A stretch of 64,000 nt of DNA, taken from assembly GCA_024653215.1 (NCBI GenBank), contig JANLFU010000005.1:62001-126000 (forward strand), written 5' to 3'. This document shows positions 9,192-22,403 of the stretch, one piece after another; positions within the stretch are counted from its first letter, which is position 1; the number at the start of each line of letters is the position of its first letter. Both the position numbers and the translations under genes were made by a program. The notes under the pieces were generated by a model, which searched no databases, was not told the origin of the DNA, and saw only the letters and a list, made by a program, of their open reading frames with translations. This DNA comes from Candidatus Saccharicenans sp. (GTDB lineage Bacteria > Acidobacteriota > Aminicenantia > Aminicenantales > Saccharicenantaceae).

Positions 9192-11243
9192 ATGAACAGA
9201 TTTCGCGCCGCTCAATTAAAAGTCTCATTGGCCCTGCTGGCCCTGTTCCTCTGGCTGCTGATTCCGCTGGCAGCCGACGAGGGCATGTGGCCTTACAACC
9301 TGGTGCCAAAAGATTACCTGGCCAAGAAATACAATTTCAGAGTCACAGATGATTGGTTAAACCATCTTCGCCTGGCCTCGGTCCGCTTCGGCGGGGCCTC
9401 GGCCTCCTTCGTCTCGCCCGACGGCCTGGTGCTGACCAACCACCACGTCGGCCGGGGAGCCATCCAGAACCTGTCCACGGCCGAGCGCAACCTGATCAAG
9501 ACCGGTTTTTATGCCAGGACCCGGCAGGAAGAACTGAAGTGCCCCGGGACCCAGCTCTGGGTTCTCCAGGAAATAGAGGATGTCACTGATAAGGTTCTCG
9601 GCTCGGAAAAGCCCGGGATGTCGGCCCAGGAAGTTATGGCCGCCAGGCAGAAGGCCATCGCTGAAATCCAGAAGGAAGCCAGCGATAAGTCCGGCCTGCG
9701 CTGCCAGGTGGTCTCCCTCTATTCCGGCAGCATGTACCACCTTTACAAGTACAAGATCTACAACGATGTCCGGCTGGTTTTTGCGCCCGAAGAAGAAATT
9801 GCCTTCTTTGGCGGAGACCCGGACAACTTCACCTATCCCCGCTTTGACCTTGACATATCCATATTCAGGGTATACGAGAACGACCAGCCTCTCAAGACAA
9901 CCCATTACCTGAAATGGAAAAGTTCCCCGCTCCGGGAAGGCGACCTGGTCTTCTGCTCCGGCAACCCCGGTTCTACCGGCCGGCTGCTGACCTACGACCA
10001 GCTTCTCTTTCTCAGGGATGTTAACTATCCCTTCACCATTGCCAACCTGAAGAGAAGGCAGGCCGTTCTTCATGAATATGCTAAACGGGGACCAGAGCAG
10101 GAAAGAATTGCCCTGAACACCCTGTTTGGCGTGGAAAACAGCCTGAAGGCCACCATCGGCTATAACTCCGGTCTCCTGGATAAAGACCTGATGGCCAGGA
10201 AGCTGGCCGAAGAACAGGCCATCCGCAAGGCCGTTGCCGCCAACCCGGAACTGGCCAAGGAATTCGGCCAGGCCTGGGAAGAAATTGCCCAGGCCCAGAA
10301 GGAATATGCCTCTTTCTTCAAGGAGTACATGCTGTTTGAAAGGGCCAACGCCTTCAACACGGTCTATTTTAACCTGGCCAGGTCTCTGGTCAGGGCGGCC
10401 CAGAGAGAGAGGCCAGCCGGCGCTCCCGAGATGGGCGGCGGCCGCATGCCGTCTGAGATCCATGACGATTTTGAAATTGTCAAGCTCACCGACTCCCTGA
10501 AGCTCTTAAAAGAACAGCTGCCCGACCTCCAGGAAACCAAATGGATCCTGGGCTGCCAGACTCCAGAGGAAGCGGCCAGGGCCCTGATTTCCGGCACCAG
10601 GCTGAAGGACCCGGAATTCCGAAAGAAGCTGTCCGAGGGCGGGGCCGAGGCCATTAACCTGTGCAACGACCCGATGATCAAGCTGGCCCTGCTGGTGGAA
10701 CCGATTTCCCAGGGAACCCGAGAGCGCTATGAAAAGAGAGTCCAGGCCGTGGAAACCAAGAACGGCACCCTGGTAGCCAGAGCCCTGTTCAAGCTGAAAG
10801 GGACCTCCATTCCGCCCGATGCCACCGGCACCCTGAGACTGAGCTTCGGGGTGGTTAAAGGCTACGTAGAAGATGGAAAGAAAATTCCATTCCAGACCAA
10901 CTTTGCCGGCCTGTACCGAAAGGCCCAGGAAAAGAACTTCCAGGCTCCCTGGTCCCTGCCCGAACTCTGGCTGAAACGGAAAGCCTCGCTTAACCTTAAC
11001 GTGCCCATAAATTTCGTGGCCACCATCGATTCCATCGGAGGCAATTCCGGCTCGCCCGTGGTCAACCGGAAGGGCGAATTCGTGGGCACCCTGTTTGACG
11101 GCAACATCCAGTCGCTGCCGACCAGGTTCGTCTACGAGGAGAAAATCTCCCGCTCGGTCATGGTGCATGCCGACGGGATTATCGAAGCCCTGCTGAAGGT
11201 CTATGACGCCAGGCCGCTGGTGGACGAGTTACTGGGAAAATAA
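9192..11243 (+). CDS. Dipeptidyl peptidase, family S46 (DPP7-like)
   Basis: A 683-aa exported serine peptidase with a signal peptide at about 1-28 (ends LIPLAADEG). The S46 catalytic triad is visible: His85 in LTNHHVG, Asp221 in YPRFDLDISIFRVY, Ser619 in GNSGSP. These enzymes remove dipeptides from peptide N-termini in the periplasm of peptide-fermenting bacteria. Eighteen residues after the serine is a glycine (FDGN). In characterised DPPs, Gly here goes with DPP7-type hydrophobic preference and Arg with DPP11-type acidic preference, so I infer DPP7-like specificity. The start is backed by AGGAGGTCATCATG. A strong terminator follows, so the gene is probably monocistronic. Confidence 0.95.
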   Translation: MNRFRAAQLKVSLALLALFLWLLIPLAADEGMWPYNLVPKDYLAKKYNFRVTDDWLNHLRLASVRFGGASASFVSPDGLVLTNHHVGRGAIQNLSTAERNLIKTGFYARTRQEELKCPGTQLWVLQEIEDVTDKVLGSEKPGMSAQEVMAARQKAIAEIQKEASDKSGLRCQVVSLYSGSMYHLYKYKIYNDVRLVFAPEEEIAFFGGDPDNFTYPRFDLDISIFRVYENDQPLKTTHYLKWKSSPLREGDLVFCSGNPGSTGRLLTYDQLLFLRDVNYPFTIANLKRRQAVLHEYAKRGPEQERIALNTLFGVENSLKATIGYNSGLLDKDLMARKLAEEQAIRKAVAANPELAKEFGQAWEEIAQAQKEYASFFKEYMLFERANAFNTVYFNLARSLVRAAQRERPAGAPEMGGGRMPSEIHDDFEIVKLTDSLKLLKEQLPDLQETKWILGCQTPEEAARALISGTRLKDPEFRKKLSEGGAEAINLCNDPMIKLALLVEPISQGTRERYEKRVQAVETKNGTLVARALFKLKGTSIPPDATGTLRLSFGVVKGYVEDGKKIPFQTNFAGLYRKAQEKNFQAPWSLPELWLKRKASLNLNVPINFVATIDSIGGNSGSPVVNRKGEFVGTLFDGNIQSLPTRFVYEEKISRSVMVHADGIIEALLKVYDARPLVDELLGK

Positions 11244-11261
11244 TGAGGATTTGATTCTAAG

Positions 11262-11296
11262 GCCGGGAGCAGTTTCCTGTTCCCGGCATTTTTTTT
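11262..11296 (+). terminator. Intrinsic terminator after the S46 peptidase
   Basis: GCCGGGAGCAG pairs with CTGTTCCCGGC around a TTTC loop (11-bp stem with one G-T pair). It is followed by eight T residues at 11289-11296, 18 bases after the peptidase stop codon. Confidence 0.9.
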
Positions 11297-11331
11297 AAAA
11301 ATATATCACCCATAATGCGGAGGCTCGAAAA

Positions 11332-11748
11332 ATGAAAAGCTGGACCGAATACCTCTGGTTTGAAACCGAAAAAAGACAGGAACTAATAAACATCACCGAC
11401 CGGGTGGAAGCGGCTGTCAGAAAGAGCGGTATCAGGGAAGGCCTGTGCCTGGTCAATGCCATGCACATCACGGCCAGCGTCTTCATAAATGACGATGAAA
11501 GCGGTCTGCACCAGGATTTTTTCCAGTGGCTGGAAAAGCTGGCTCCCCACTCCCCCGGTTCTTACCGCCACAACCTGACCGGCGAGACCAACGCCGATGC
11601 CCACCTCAAGCGGACGGTCATGGGTCGCGAAGTGGTGGTGGCCATAACCAACGGCCGGCTGGACCTCGGCCCCTGGGAGCAGATTTTTTACGGCGAGTTC
11701 GACGGCCAGCGCCGCAAGCGGGTCCTGATAAAAATCATCGGAGAGTGA
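11332..11748 (+). CDS. yjbQ: YjbQ family protein (UPF0047)
   Basis: A 138-aa cytoplasmic protein of the YjbQ/UPF0047 family. It shows the conserved [16 protein letters not shown] block (about 43-58), the central [21 protein letters not shown] and the terminal [19 protein letters not shown]. Members have been reported to show weak thiamine-phosphate synthase activity, but the true role is unsettled. The full family length is present. The start is supported by GGAGGCTCGAAAA before the ATG. The strong terminator just upstream separates it from the peptidase gene, so it has its own promoter or is a low-level read-through product. Confidence 0.93.
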   Translation: MKSWTEYLWFETEKRQELINITDRVEAAVRKSGIREGLCLVNAMHITASVFINDDESGLHQDFFQWLEKLAPHSPGSYRHNLTGETNADAHLKRTVMGREVVVAITNGRLDLGPWEQIFYGEFDGQRRKRVLIKIIGE

Positions 11749-11908
11749 AGTCGCATTCCAAGGATTGTCCTGCCTGAAAAATTTTCAACAACAGTTTCAG
11801 CCTCCGTTTCCTATCAAGGTAATAACGATATCGTTGGCGCTGGTAGCAGACGGCCAATCCAGATTTAGGCTTGAGATGAATAATTATCACAGCCGGGAGG
11901 CGATGGCT

Positions 11909-13552
11909 TTAATGTATAACCAGGCCGACAAAGGGGTAAACATAGGCCTGAAGGAAGACCAGCAAAGCCACCAGGCTGGCCAGGATCAGGCTGTGCCAGA
12001 AGACATAGCGCAGGATGTTCCCCTCATGGCCGTACCAGCGAGTGGCGGTTGAAGCTACCACGATGCTCTGGGCATCTATCATTTTCCCCATGACTCCGCC
12101 AGAGCTATTGGCCGCGGCCATCAGCACCGGGCTCAGGCCGAGCTGCTGGGCGGTGATTTTCTGAAGGCTGCCGAATAAAACGTTGGAAGAAGTGTCAGAA
12201 CCGGTCAGGGCCACACCGAGCCAGCCCAGCATGGTCCCAAAAAACGGGTAAAGCAGGCCGGTCCTGGCAAAGGCCAGTCCCAGGGTGGCATCCATCCCGG
12301 AATACCTGGTGACATAGCCCAGGGCCAACATGGCCGCCACGGTGAGCAGAGAAAAGCGCACCCGCTTGATTGTCTTCCAGTAAACCTGAAGCATCCTCTT
12401 AAGGCTGAACTTCATCATCAAGCCGCTGATGATGGCTGCCACCAGGATCCCGGTTCCAGTGAAGGAAAGGAAATTGAAACGGAAAACGGCCGGTTCGGGA
12501 GCCGGCGCCGGGCTCACCGGCGGCATTCTTAGAATCTGCTGATGAAGACCGGGCACCGCAAATGACGGAGCCAGAATACCGTCCAGCAGTTTCTTAAACT
12601 GCGGAATTCCCCAGATGAAAATGACCAGGCTCAGCACCAGCCAGGGAGCAGCCGCGGCCAGGAGAGCCCTTTGATTCAGCGTGCCCTGCTTGTCCTGAGC
12701 CAGGTCTCCCCGGTTGATTTCCTCGGGCGAATAGATTTCTTTTGGTTTCCAGAACTTAAACAGGACCACCAGCGCTGTTATGGAGATTAAGGACGAGACT
12801 ACGCCGGCCAGCCAGGGCCCGTGGAAGTTGGCAATGAGGGTCTGGGGTATGGCAAAGGCCAGCCCGGCGGTCAGGGCCGCCGGCCAGACCTCTTTCATTT
12901 TTTTTAAGCCACAAAAAACTGCCAGCAACCAAAAGGGTATCAGCACCGAAAAAAATGGCAGCTGACGGCCGACCATGGCACTGAGCTGATGCAAATCAAG
13001 GCCAGTGACCGCGGCCAGGGCGACAATCGGAGTGCCCAGTGCCCCGTAAGCCACGGGAGCAGTGTTGGCGATCAGCGACAGGCCCGAAGCCTGGAGCGGC
13101 GGAAACCCCAGGCCGATGAGCAGGGCGGCGGTTATGGCCACCGGTGTTCCAAACCCGGCCGCGCTCTCAAAAAAAGCGCCAAAAGAAAAAGCAATGAGTA
13201 AAAGCTGCAGCCTGCGGTCGGCGGTTATGCCGGCCATGTTTTCCCTGAGCACCTGGATGGCTCCCCTGTCCTGGCACAGTTCATAGAGAAAGATGGCATT
13301 GAGAATTATCCAGCCGATGGGAAAAAGTCCGTAGGCCGCCCCGAATCCGGTTGATAGAAGAGTCTTATCGGCCGGCATGCCGAAGACCAGGATAGAAATC
13401 AGAACCGAGGCCGCTAACCCGGATAAAGCGGCTACGTGGGCTTTAAGTTTCAGAAAGGCCAGTCCGCCGAGCAAAACTATGATCGGGAGTGCAGCCAGCA
13501 GGGTTGATAGCCAGGGAGCCTTAACCGGATCATAAACCTGGGCCCAGGGCAC
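11909..13552 (-). CDS. lldP: L-lactate permease (LctP/LldP family)
   Basis: A 547-aa polytopic membrane protein of the lactate permease family, which imports L-lactate (and glycolate in some species) with protons. It has about 12-14 hydrophobic segments, with family blocks FGAFFESAAGFGTPVA near 126-141, GYVTRYSGMDATLGLAF in the last third and LTGSDTSSNVLFG close to the end. The central loop (about 270-360) is hydrophilic and Pro/Ala-rich. No lactate dehydrogenase genes are adjacent, so the metabolic link is not shown by context. A TTGACA/TAAAAA pair lies about 35-60 bases upstream of the start. Confidence 0.95.
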   Translation of the reverse strand: MPWAQVYDPVKAPWLSTLLAALPIIVLLGGLAFLKLKAHVAALSGLAASVLISILVFGMPADKTLLSTGFGAAYGLFPIGWIILNAIFLYELCQDRGAIQVLRENMAGITADRRLQLLLIAFSFGAFFESAAGFGTPVAITAALLIGLGFPPLQASGLSLIANTAPVAYGALGTPIVALAAVTGLDLHQLSAMVGRQLPFFSVLIPFWLLAVFCGLKKMKEVWPAALTAGLAFAIPQTLIANFHGPWLAGVVSSLISITALVVLFKFWKPKEIYSPEEINRGDLAQDKQGTLNQRALLAAAAPWLVLSLVIFIWGIPQFKKLLDGILAPSFAVPGLHQQILRMPPVSPAPAPEPAVFRFNFLSFTGTGILVAAIISGLMMKFSLKRMLQVYWKTIKRVRFSLLTVAAMLALGYVTRYSGMDATLGLAFARTGLLYPFFGTMLGWLGVALTGSDTSSNVLFGSLQKITAQQLGLSPVLMAAANSSGGVMGKMIDAQSIVVASTATRWYGHEGNILRYVFWHSLILASLVALLVFLQAYVYPFVGLVIH

Positions 13553-13584
13553 TTGACGACTACCTTCAGAGAATTATGAAAACC

Positions 13585-13613
13585 TTTTTATGAACTTTTC
13601 TGCCTTTTGTCAA
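13585..13613 (-). promoter_or_regulatory. Putative promoter of the lactate permease gene
   Basis: On the minus strand TTGACA (13613-13608) is followed after 17 bases by TAAAAA (13590-13585), 33 bases before the permease ATG. The -35 box is perfect and the -10 box is weak. Confidence 0.45.
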
Positions 13614-13732
13614 ATCCAATGAAATTTTTTGTTAATTTATAAAAGCCAGTTGACCATGCTCATTTCTTCCTGATAGTTTAAACATTATTTGATGCTGTTA
13701 GCCCTTCTTATTTGTTAGAAAGTATAGATAGC

Positions 13733-14263
13733 TTATCCCATTAAGAAATCTGAACGTGCTCTGCTAATTACATGGCAAACATCTTTAATTACATTGGCAC
13801 AATTATGTACAAATTTATCATCAACTTCTATTAGCGTTGATACTTCTGACACGTCACCTTCAAAGAAGAAGAACTGACCAGGCAACTTTATTCTAAATGG
13901 CAAGGATTCGGCTCTAGCAACAAGAGCATAATAACTCCGCCCTCGTCCGTGCTTGAGCACATTAATCGCTAAAATAAAATTATCAAATTGCTCTTTTAGT
14001 TCTGGCTCCCCTTCATTATCTAAAATTCTCTTAGCCTCACCAAATCCATTCTTGCATCCAAGACCATCTTGCAATATGGCCTCAAACAGGGAAAACATGC
14101 CTACGACCAAAATCACTTTTTGTAAGTTTATCATTTGAAGAGTTTTTACGTATATAGTAGAAGCTGATGTTTCTAGTTCCTTAATCGTTCTTTCATTTAC
14201 TGCTTTTAGGGTTTCGAGTGTAAAAGATATACACATATCTATGAGGTCGATGAAGCTATGCAT
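13733..14263 (-). CDS. Orphan hypothetical protein in an AT-rich patch
   Basis: A 176-aa protein that I do not recognise. It begins MHSFIDLIDMCISFTLETLK and is mostly helical. A hydrophobic stretch at about 45-62 (MINLQKVILVVGMFSLFEAI) could be buried or membrane-associated, and FILAINVLKHGRGRSYYALV near 93-112 resembles a conserved core. The gene and its flanks (about 13.56-14.33 kb) are clearly more AT-rich than the surrounding genome, with many TTA/ATT codons that neighbours avoid, suggesting recent acquisition. No mobile-element gene or flanking repeat was seen. The frame is long and compositionally protein-like, so coding is likely; function is unknown. Confidence 0.65.
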   Translation of the reverse strand: MHSFIDLIDMCISFTLETLKAVNERTIKELETSASTIYVKTLQMINLQKVILVVGMFSLFEAILQDGLGCKNGFGEAKRILDNEGEPELKEQFDNFILAINVLKHGRGRSYYALVARAESLPFRIKLPGQFFFFEGDVSEVSTLIEVDDKFVHNCANVIKDVCHVISRARSDFLMG

Positions 14264-14327
14264 GATTATGCTAATTTATATTTGCTCTCATAACATTTCA
14301 GATCTGAGATTATAATCCTTGTTTAAA

Positions 14328-14564
14328 TTACAATGGTTGCTGCTGGCTGAGTTTTTCCTGTTTGGCTTTTTTGCGTTCCGAGAGCAGGGCGACCATCACT
14401 CCGGCCACGAAACCGGCGGCAGCCGTAATCAGCAGGAGCAAGATGTGCGGCATTTCCACCGTGGCCAGCAGAAAATGCGTTCTAACCGGCTCGCGGTTCT
14501 GAATGATGATAATGGCCAGAAGAACGACCACTACAATCAATACTATTAACCTGGTTGTTCTCAT
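14328..14564 (-). CDS. LapA-domain (DUF1049) small membrane protein
   Basis: A 78-aa protein with two transmembrane helices (about 6-22 and 41-62) separated by the IQNREPVRTHFLLATVEMPHILLLL segment that typifies the LapA/DUF1049 family. The C-terminal tail is basic (LLSERKKAKQEK). In E. coli LapA (YciS) works with LapB in controlling LpxC and lipopolysaccharide assembly. Here no lapB is adjacent, so only family membership is claimed. It is preceded by a GAGGGCAAGAA ribosome binding site. Confidence 0.85.
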   Translation of the reverse strand: MRTTRLIVLIVVVVLLAIIIIQNREPVRTHFLLATVEMPHILLLLITAAAGFVAGVMVALLSERKKAKQEKLSQQQPL

Positions 14565-14677
14565 TTCTTGCCCTCCTCTGCCTTTATTTTACAATAAAGC
14601 AGGAAATCAGGCACAATTTTTATAATGGCCTATTTTAAGATATTATATCTGCCGTGTTTCGTTCAACCGGAATCAAA

Positions 14678-15931
14678 ATGAAGCCGGGCATTAAACCGAG
14701 CCTGAGTCTCTTCTCGGCCTCGGCCATCAGCATCGGGGCCACGGTCGGAGCGGGTATTTTTGCCGTCACCGGAGTGGCCGCGGGTCTGGCCGGCTCGGCT
14801 CTACTGATTTCGCTCGGCCTGGCCGCAGTGGCCACCTTCCTGACCGCTCTAAGCTTCATCCAGCTGATTTCCTGGCGGCCGGCCGAGGGCAGCATCTACT
14901 ACTATTCCCGGCAATTGATCTCGCCCTTTGCCGGTTTCCTGGTGGGCTGGATGTGGGTTGTTTCCAACCTTTTTTCCGGCGCGGTGGTGGCCCTGAGCTT
15001 TGCCCACTACCTGGTGGAGCTGACCGGCCTTACCCGGATAGGCGTAAATCTCACGGCCGCAGTCCTGATCTTGATTTTTACAGCTTTGAATTCCATAGGA
15101 ATAGAAGAATCAACTGCCGTTAATAACCTCCTGGTCATACTCAAACTGGCCATCCTGCTCATTTTCTTTTCCGTTGGCCTTTTTTTCATCAAGCCGGAAA
15201 ACTTCAAGCCTCTCCACTTTTCTCCACCCAGCATCTTCCTGGGAGCGGCTATTATCTTTTTTGCCTTTCAGGGTTTCGCCCGGGTGGCCATCGTGGCCGA
15301 AGAGGTGAAGAACCCGGACAGGAATGTTCCCCTGGCAATAATAATTTCCCTCCTGGTTTCGACCGGGGTCTATTTTCTGGTTACTATTGTGGCCCTGGGC
15401 CTGGCCGGTGCCGGGAAACTTAGTCACTCCGGGGCTCCACTATCTGTGGCCATCAGGCAAACCGGCTTGAGCTGGACCGGCCCCCTGGTCAGCCTGGGTG
15501 GACTCCTGGCCACGGCCAGTGTTCTGCTGACGGCCATTCTGGGGATTTCCAGGATGCTATTTGCCATGGCCAGGGAAAAGGATTTGCCTTCCTCTCTTCA
15601 GGCCGTGCATCCAAGATTTCGAACTCCTCTCCTCGGAGTCTGGGCCTCCGGGGTCACCATGTCCCTTCTGGCCTACTTTTTTGACCTGGCCAGGGTGGTT
15701 TCCATCAGTTCCTTTTCCCTGCTTTTTTATTATTCGCTGGCCAACATCAGCGCCCTGCGTCTCGAGAGACAGGCCAAGAAATATCCGGATTTGATCCCGT
15801 ACTCCGGGCTGGTCCTGTGCCTGGGAATCGGTTTATCGCTTCTCTTTTCCAGAACATCAAATCTGGCCATAGTTCTGGTCTGCCTGGCCGCCGGCAGCCT
15901 TATCTTTTTGCTGAAATCCAGGCTCAGATAA
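14678..15931 (+). CDS. APC-superfamily amino-acid permease
   Basis: Starting at ATG 14678 gives 417 aa; an upstream GTG at 14654 is in frame but has no better ribosome binding site. The protein has about 12 transmembrane segments. The first carries the APC signature SISIGATVGAGIFAVTG (unwound helix 1 that binds substrate), and FFAFQGFARVAIVAEEVKNPDRNVP in the middle is the helix-6/loop motif of amino-acid permeases. It probably imports or exchanges an amino acid; the substrate cannot be told from sequence. It stands between the divergently oriented LapA-like gene and secA. Confidence 0.92.
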   Translation: MKPGIKPSLSLFSASAISIGATVGAGIFAVTGVAAGLAGSALLISLGLAAVATFLTALSFIQLISWRPAEGSIYYYSRQLISPFAGFLVGWMWVVSNLFSGAVVALSFAHYLVELTGLTRIGVNLTAAVLILIFTALNSIGIEESTAVNNLLVILKLAILLIFFSVGLFFIKPENFKPLHFSPPSIFLGAAIIFFAFQGFARVAIVAEEVKNPDRNVPLAIIISLLVSTGVYFLVTIVALGLAGAGKLSHSGAPLSVAIRQTGLSWTGPLVSLGGLLATASVLLTAILGISRMLFAMAREKDLPSSLQAVHPRFRTPLLGVWASGVTMSLLAYFFDLARVVSISSFSLLFYYSLANISALRLERQAKKYPDLIPYSGLVLCLGIGLSLLFSRTSNLAIVLVCLAAGSLIFLLKSRLR

Positions 15932-15984
15932 CTACCATCTGCAATCTTCGAGACCCGGCCCTCTCTCTTAACTTCTGCCTTTAA

Positions 15985-16012
15985 TTGACTTTAAGGCGGG
16001 ATTCTGTTAAAA
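15985..16012 (+). promoter_or_regulatory. Putative extended -10 promoter of secA
   Basis: TTGACT (15985-15990) is followed after 16 bases by TTAAAA (16007-16012) preceded by TG. The ATG of secA is at 16021, so transcription would begin almost at the start codon. The block shares most positions of TTGACTnnAArGCGGGATT with the region upstream of the aldehyde oxidoreductase gene. Confidence 0.5.
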
Positions 16013-16020
16013 ATTAGTAA

Positions 16021-18627
<2,607 letters not shown>

Positions 18628-18650
18628 AGAACCCGCCAGGAGGGTTATAA

Positions 18651-20114
<1,464 letters not shown>

Positions 20115-20116
20115 GA

Positions 20117-20150
20117 TTTTAGGTAAGAAGGCCTGACCTTAAAATTTTTT
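20117..20150 (+). terminator. Possible intrinsic terminator after guaB
   Basis: TTTTAGGT pairs with ACCTTAAAA (one bulge) around an 11-base loop and is followed by TTTTTT, shortly after the guaB stop. The stem is AT-rich and imperfect, so confidence is moderate. Confidence 0.45.
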
Positions 20151-20187
20151 GAACTATTAGTAATTTCTTGTTTTTTCGGTTTTCGGG

Positions 20188-20547
20188 TCAGTTTTTGACC
20201 TGCTTAATCCTGTTATTCTCATCCAGCAGCACGATCTTGGGCAGGTGGAAATCAACTTCTTCCTCGCTCAGGTGGCAGTAGGAAGTTATGATGATGATGT
20301 CCCCTTCCCTGGCCTTGTGGGCGGCCGCCCCGTAGACACCGATCTTGCCGGAGCCCGGTTCCTCCTTGACGAGATAGGTGGTGAACCTTTCACCGTTGGT
20401 CACGTTGTAAATTTCCACCCGCTCGTATTCCCGCATCCCGGCCGCCTTCATCAGGTTCTCATCTATGCCCAGGCTGCCTTCGTAGTTGATATCGCTGTGG
20501 GTGACCCTGGCCCGGTGCAGTTTTGATTTTAAGTAAAGCATAATCAT
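20188..20547 (-). CDS. panD: Aspartate 1-decarboxylase
   Basis: PanD makes beta-alanine from L-aspartate for pantothenate synthesis. The 119-aa proenzyme shows the self-cleavage site YEGS with Gly24-Ser25, where the pyruvoyl group forms. It also has the conserved K9 region (KSKLHRARVTHSD), the Arg54-type patch (VTNGERFTTY) and GAAAHKAREGDIIII. Length is standard. The start overlaps the end of panC by 4 bases, so panC and panD are translationally coupled. Confidence 0.97.
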   Translation of the reverse strand: MIMLYLKSKLHRARVTHSDINYEGSLGIDENLMKAAGMREYERVEIYNVTNGERFTTYLVKEEPGSGKIGVYGAAAHKAREGDIIIITSYCHLSEEEVDFHLPKIVLLDENNRIKQVKN

Positions 20548-21404
20548 TTTTCTATTCCTCCTGAGGTAATCCTGAGATTATCGATCAGCCTGGTCCGGCC
20601 GATGAAGACCGCCAGGGCAATCAGGGCCTCGCCCTCTATCCTTTCCAGGGGTTCCAGATCGCTGAGTTTAACTATCTCCACGTAGTCCAGCCTGGCCAAG
20701 GGCTCGGCTGATATTAATTCTATCATTTTCTTCCTTATTCTGCTGGCCTCCTTTTCTCCTTCCAGGATCAGCTTTTCAGCCAGGTCCAGGCTCTTCTTCA
20801 GGACCAGGGCGGCCCGCCTTTCTTCGGGACTGAGATAGGTATTCCTGGAGCTCAGGGCCAGGCCGTCGTGGTCACGGACGAGGGGCAGTGGCACAATCTT
20901 TACCGGCAGGTTCAGGTCTTCCACCATCTTCCTGAGAATGATCACCTGCTGGGCATCCTTCCAGCCAAAATAGGCTTCATCCGGCTGCACCAGGTTGAAG
21001 AGCTTGAGGACTACGGTGCAGACGCCCCTGAAGTGTCCCGGGCGCGATTTCCCGCAGAGCCTGTCCTGGAGGTCTTCCACTTCGACGTAGGTCTTATAGC
21101 CTTCGGGATACATGACATCTACGGGCGGATAGAAAACCAGGTCGACACCCTCTTTCTCCAGCAGGGCCCGGTCCCTCTCCAGGTCGCGTGGATAAACCCT
21201 GTAATCTTCAGACGGCCCGAATTGCTTGGGATTGACGAAGATGGAGACTACCGTCACCTCAGAGCGCTTCTTCGATTCCCGCACCAGGCTGAGGTGTCCC
21301 TCGTGAAGATAACCCATGGTCGGGACAAAGCCAATCTTCCGGCCCTGCTTTTTCCAGGCCAGGATCTTTTCCCGAAGCTCACTGACCGTTCTGGCGATTT
21401 CCAT
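20544..21404 (-). CDS. panC: Pantothenate synthetase
   Basis: PanC joins pantoate and beta-alanine using ATP. The 286-aa enzyme has the nucleotidyltransferase HIGH-like motif in TMGYLHEGHLSLV (about 30-42). It also carries FVNPKQFGPSEDYRVYPRDLERD, the KDAQQ segment FGWKDAQQVIILRKM and the SSRN loop (ALSSRNTYL) that contacts ATP. It lies in the minus-strand order panB, panC, panD and overlaps panD by 4 bases; panB ends 117 bases upstream. Confidence 0.98.
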   Translation of the reverse strand: MEIARTVSELREKILAWKKQGRKIGFVPTMGYLHEGHLSLVRESKKRSEVTVVSIFVNPKQFGPSEDYRVYPRDLERDRALLEKEGVDLVFYPPVDVMYPEGYKTYVEVEDLQDRLCGKSRPGHFRGVCTVVLKLFNLVQPDEAYFGWKDAQQVIILRKMVEDLNLPVKIVPLPLVRDHDGLALSSRNTYLSPEERRAALVLKKSLDLAEKLILEGEKEASRIRKKMIELISAEPLARLDYVEIVKLSDLEPLERIEGEALIALAVFIGRTRLIDNLRITSGGIEK

Positions 21405-21521
21405 GGTTGTTTTTCCTTCTCCTGTTTTAATTATGACATCCCGTCCTGATCATGTCTTATAAACTCTTTTTGCTCCTCAGTCCCCCGGGCCTGTCCTGTG
21501 ACTTCGGCCGCGCCGCGGCGC

Positions 21522-22403
21522 CTATCGCTTCTTAGCCATAACCTTCCGCCTGACCTTCCCGGCCAGCCCGGCGTTTTCTTTCTTCAGATGGTAGCAATGC
21601 GCATCTTCAGGATAACGTCCCTGGCGAACATCGGAGATGTAATTCTCTACGGCCGCGGAAATCACACCGGCCAGGTCGGCGTATTTTTTCACAAACCTCG
21701 GCAGGTAGTCTGCCGTTAACCCCAGCATGTCATTGACCACCAGGATCTGCCCGTCGCAGTTTGGCCCGGCCCCGATGCCGATGGTCGGGATTTTAAGGGC
21801 GGCGGTGATTTCGGCGGCCAGCTCGGCGGGCACCGATTCCAGCACCACGGAAAAGGCACCGGCTTTTTCCAGGGCCAGCGCCCCCCGGAAAATGGCTTCG
21901 GCCTGCTCTTCTTCCTTGCCCTGAACCCGGAAACCGCCTATTTTCCTGACCGACTGCGGGGTTAAACCGACATGACCCATGACCGGGATTTCCGCTTCCA
22001 CCAGGGCCTCGACCAGTTGCAGCCGGGCCGGGCTGGCCCCTTCCAGCTTTACCCCGTCGGCCCCGCCTTCTTTTATGAACCTGGCGGCATTCTGGATTGA
22101 GTCCTTGAGTGAAAGATGGAAGGACAGGTAGGGCATGTCGCCGATGACCATGGCCCTCTTCCTGGCCCTGGTCACGGCCCTGGTGTGGTGAATCATTTCA
22201 TCCATGGTTACCGGAAGCGTGGTCTCGTAGCCGAGCACCACCATGCCCAGCGAATCGCCGACCAGGATGATATCCACCCCGGCCTCGTCCAGGAGCCGGG
22301 CCGTGGGATAATCATAAGCGGTCAGGGCCGAAATCTTCTGTTTCTGTTTTTTAAGCTCTTGAAGATAGCATACGGTTACCCTGTCGGTTGAAGGTTTAAC
22401 CAT
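21522..22403 (-). CDS. panB: 3-methyl-2-oxobutanoate hydroxymethyltransferase
   Basis: PanB transfers a hydroxymethyl group from methylene-tetrahydrofolate to ketoisovalerate, forming ketopantoate. ATG 22403 (MVKPSTDRVTVCYLQ) is chosen because AAAGGAGAAAGT lies directly upstream; an earlier in-frame start lacks this. The 293-aa barrel has the metal- and substrate-binding blocks LVGDSLGMVVLGYETTLPVT, GDMPYLSF, KLEGA, GHVGLTPQS and the late IGIGAGPNCDGQILV. It is the first of panBCD; a TATAAT at 22514-22519 (minus) may serve as its -10 box. Confidence 0.97.
   Translation of the reverse strand: MVKPSTDRVTVCYLQELKKQKQKISALTAYDYPTARLLDEAGVDIILVGDSLGMVVLGYETTLPVTMDEMIHHTRAVTRARKRAMVIGDMPYLSFHLSLKDSIQNAARFIKEGGADGVKLEGASPARLQLVEALVEAEIPVMGHVGLTPQSVRKIGGFRVQGKEEEQAEAIFRGALALEKAGAFSVVLESVPAELAAEITAALKIPTIGIGAGPNCDGQILVVNDMLGLTADYLPRFVKKYADLAGVISAAVENYISDVRQGRYPEDAHCYHLKKENAGLAGKVRRKVMAKKR

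Noticed and set aside
9357-10463. A 368-codon open frame opposite the S46 peptidase
   Set aside because: It is antisense to a gene with an intact catalytic triad, and its translation is low-complexity Gly/Gln/Val-rich.
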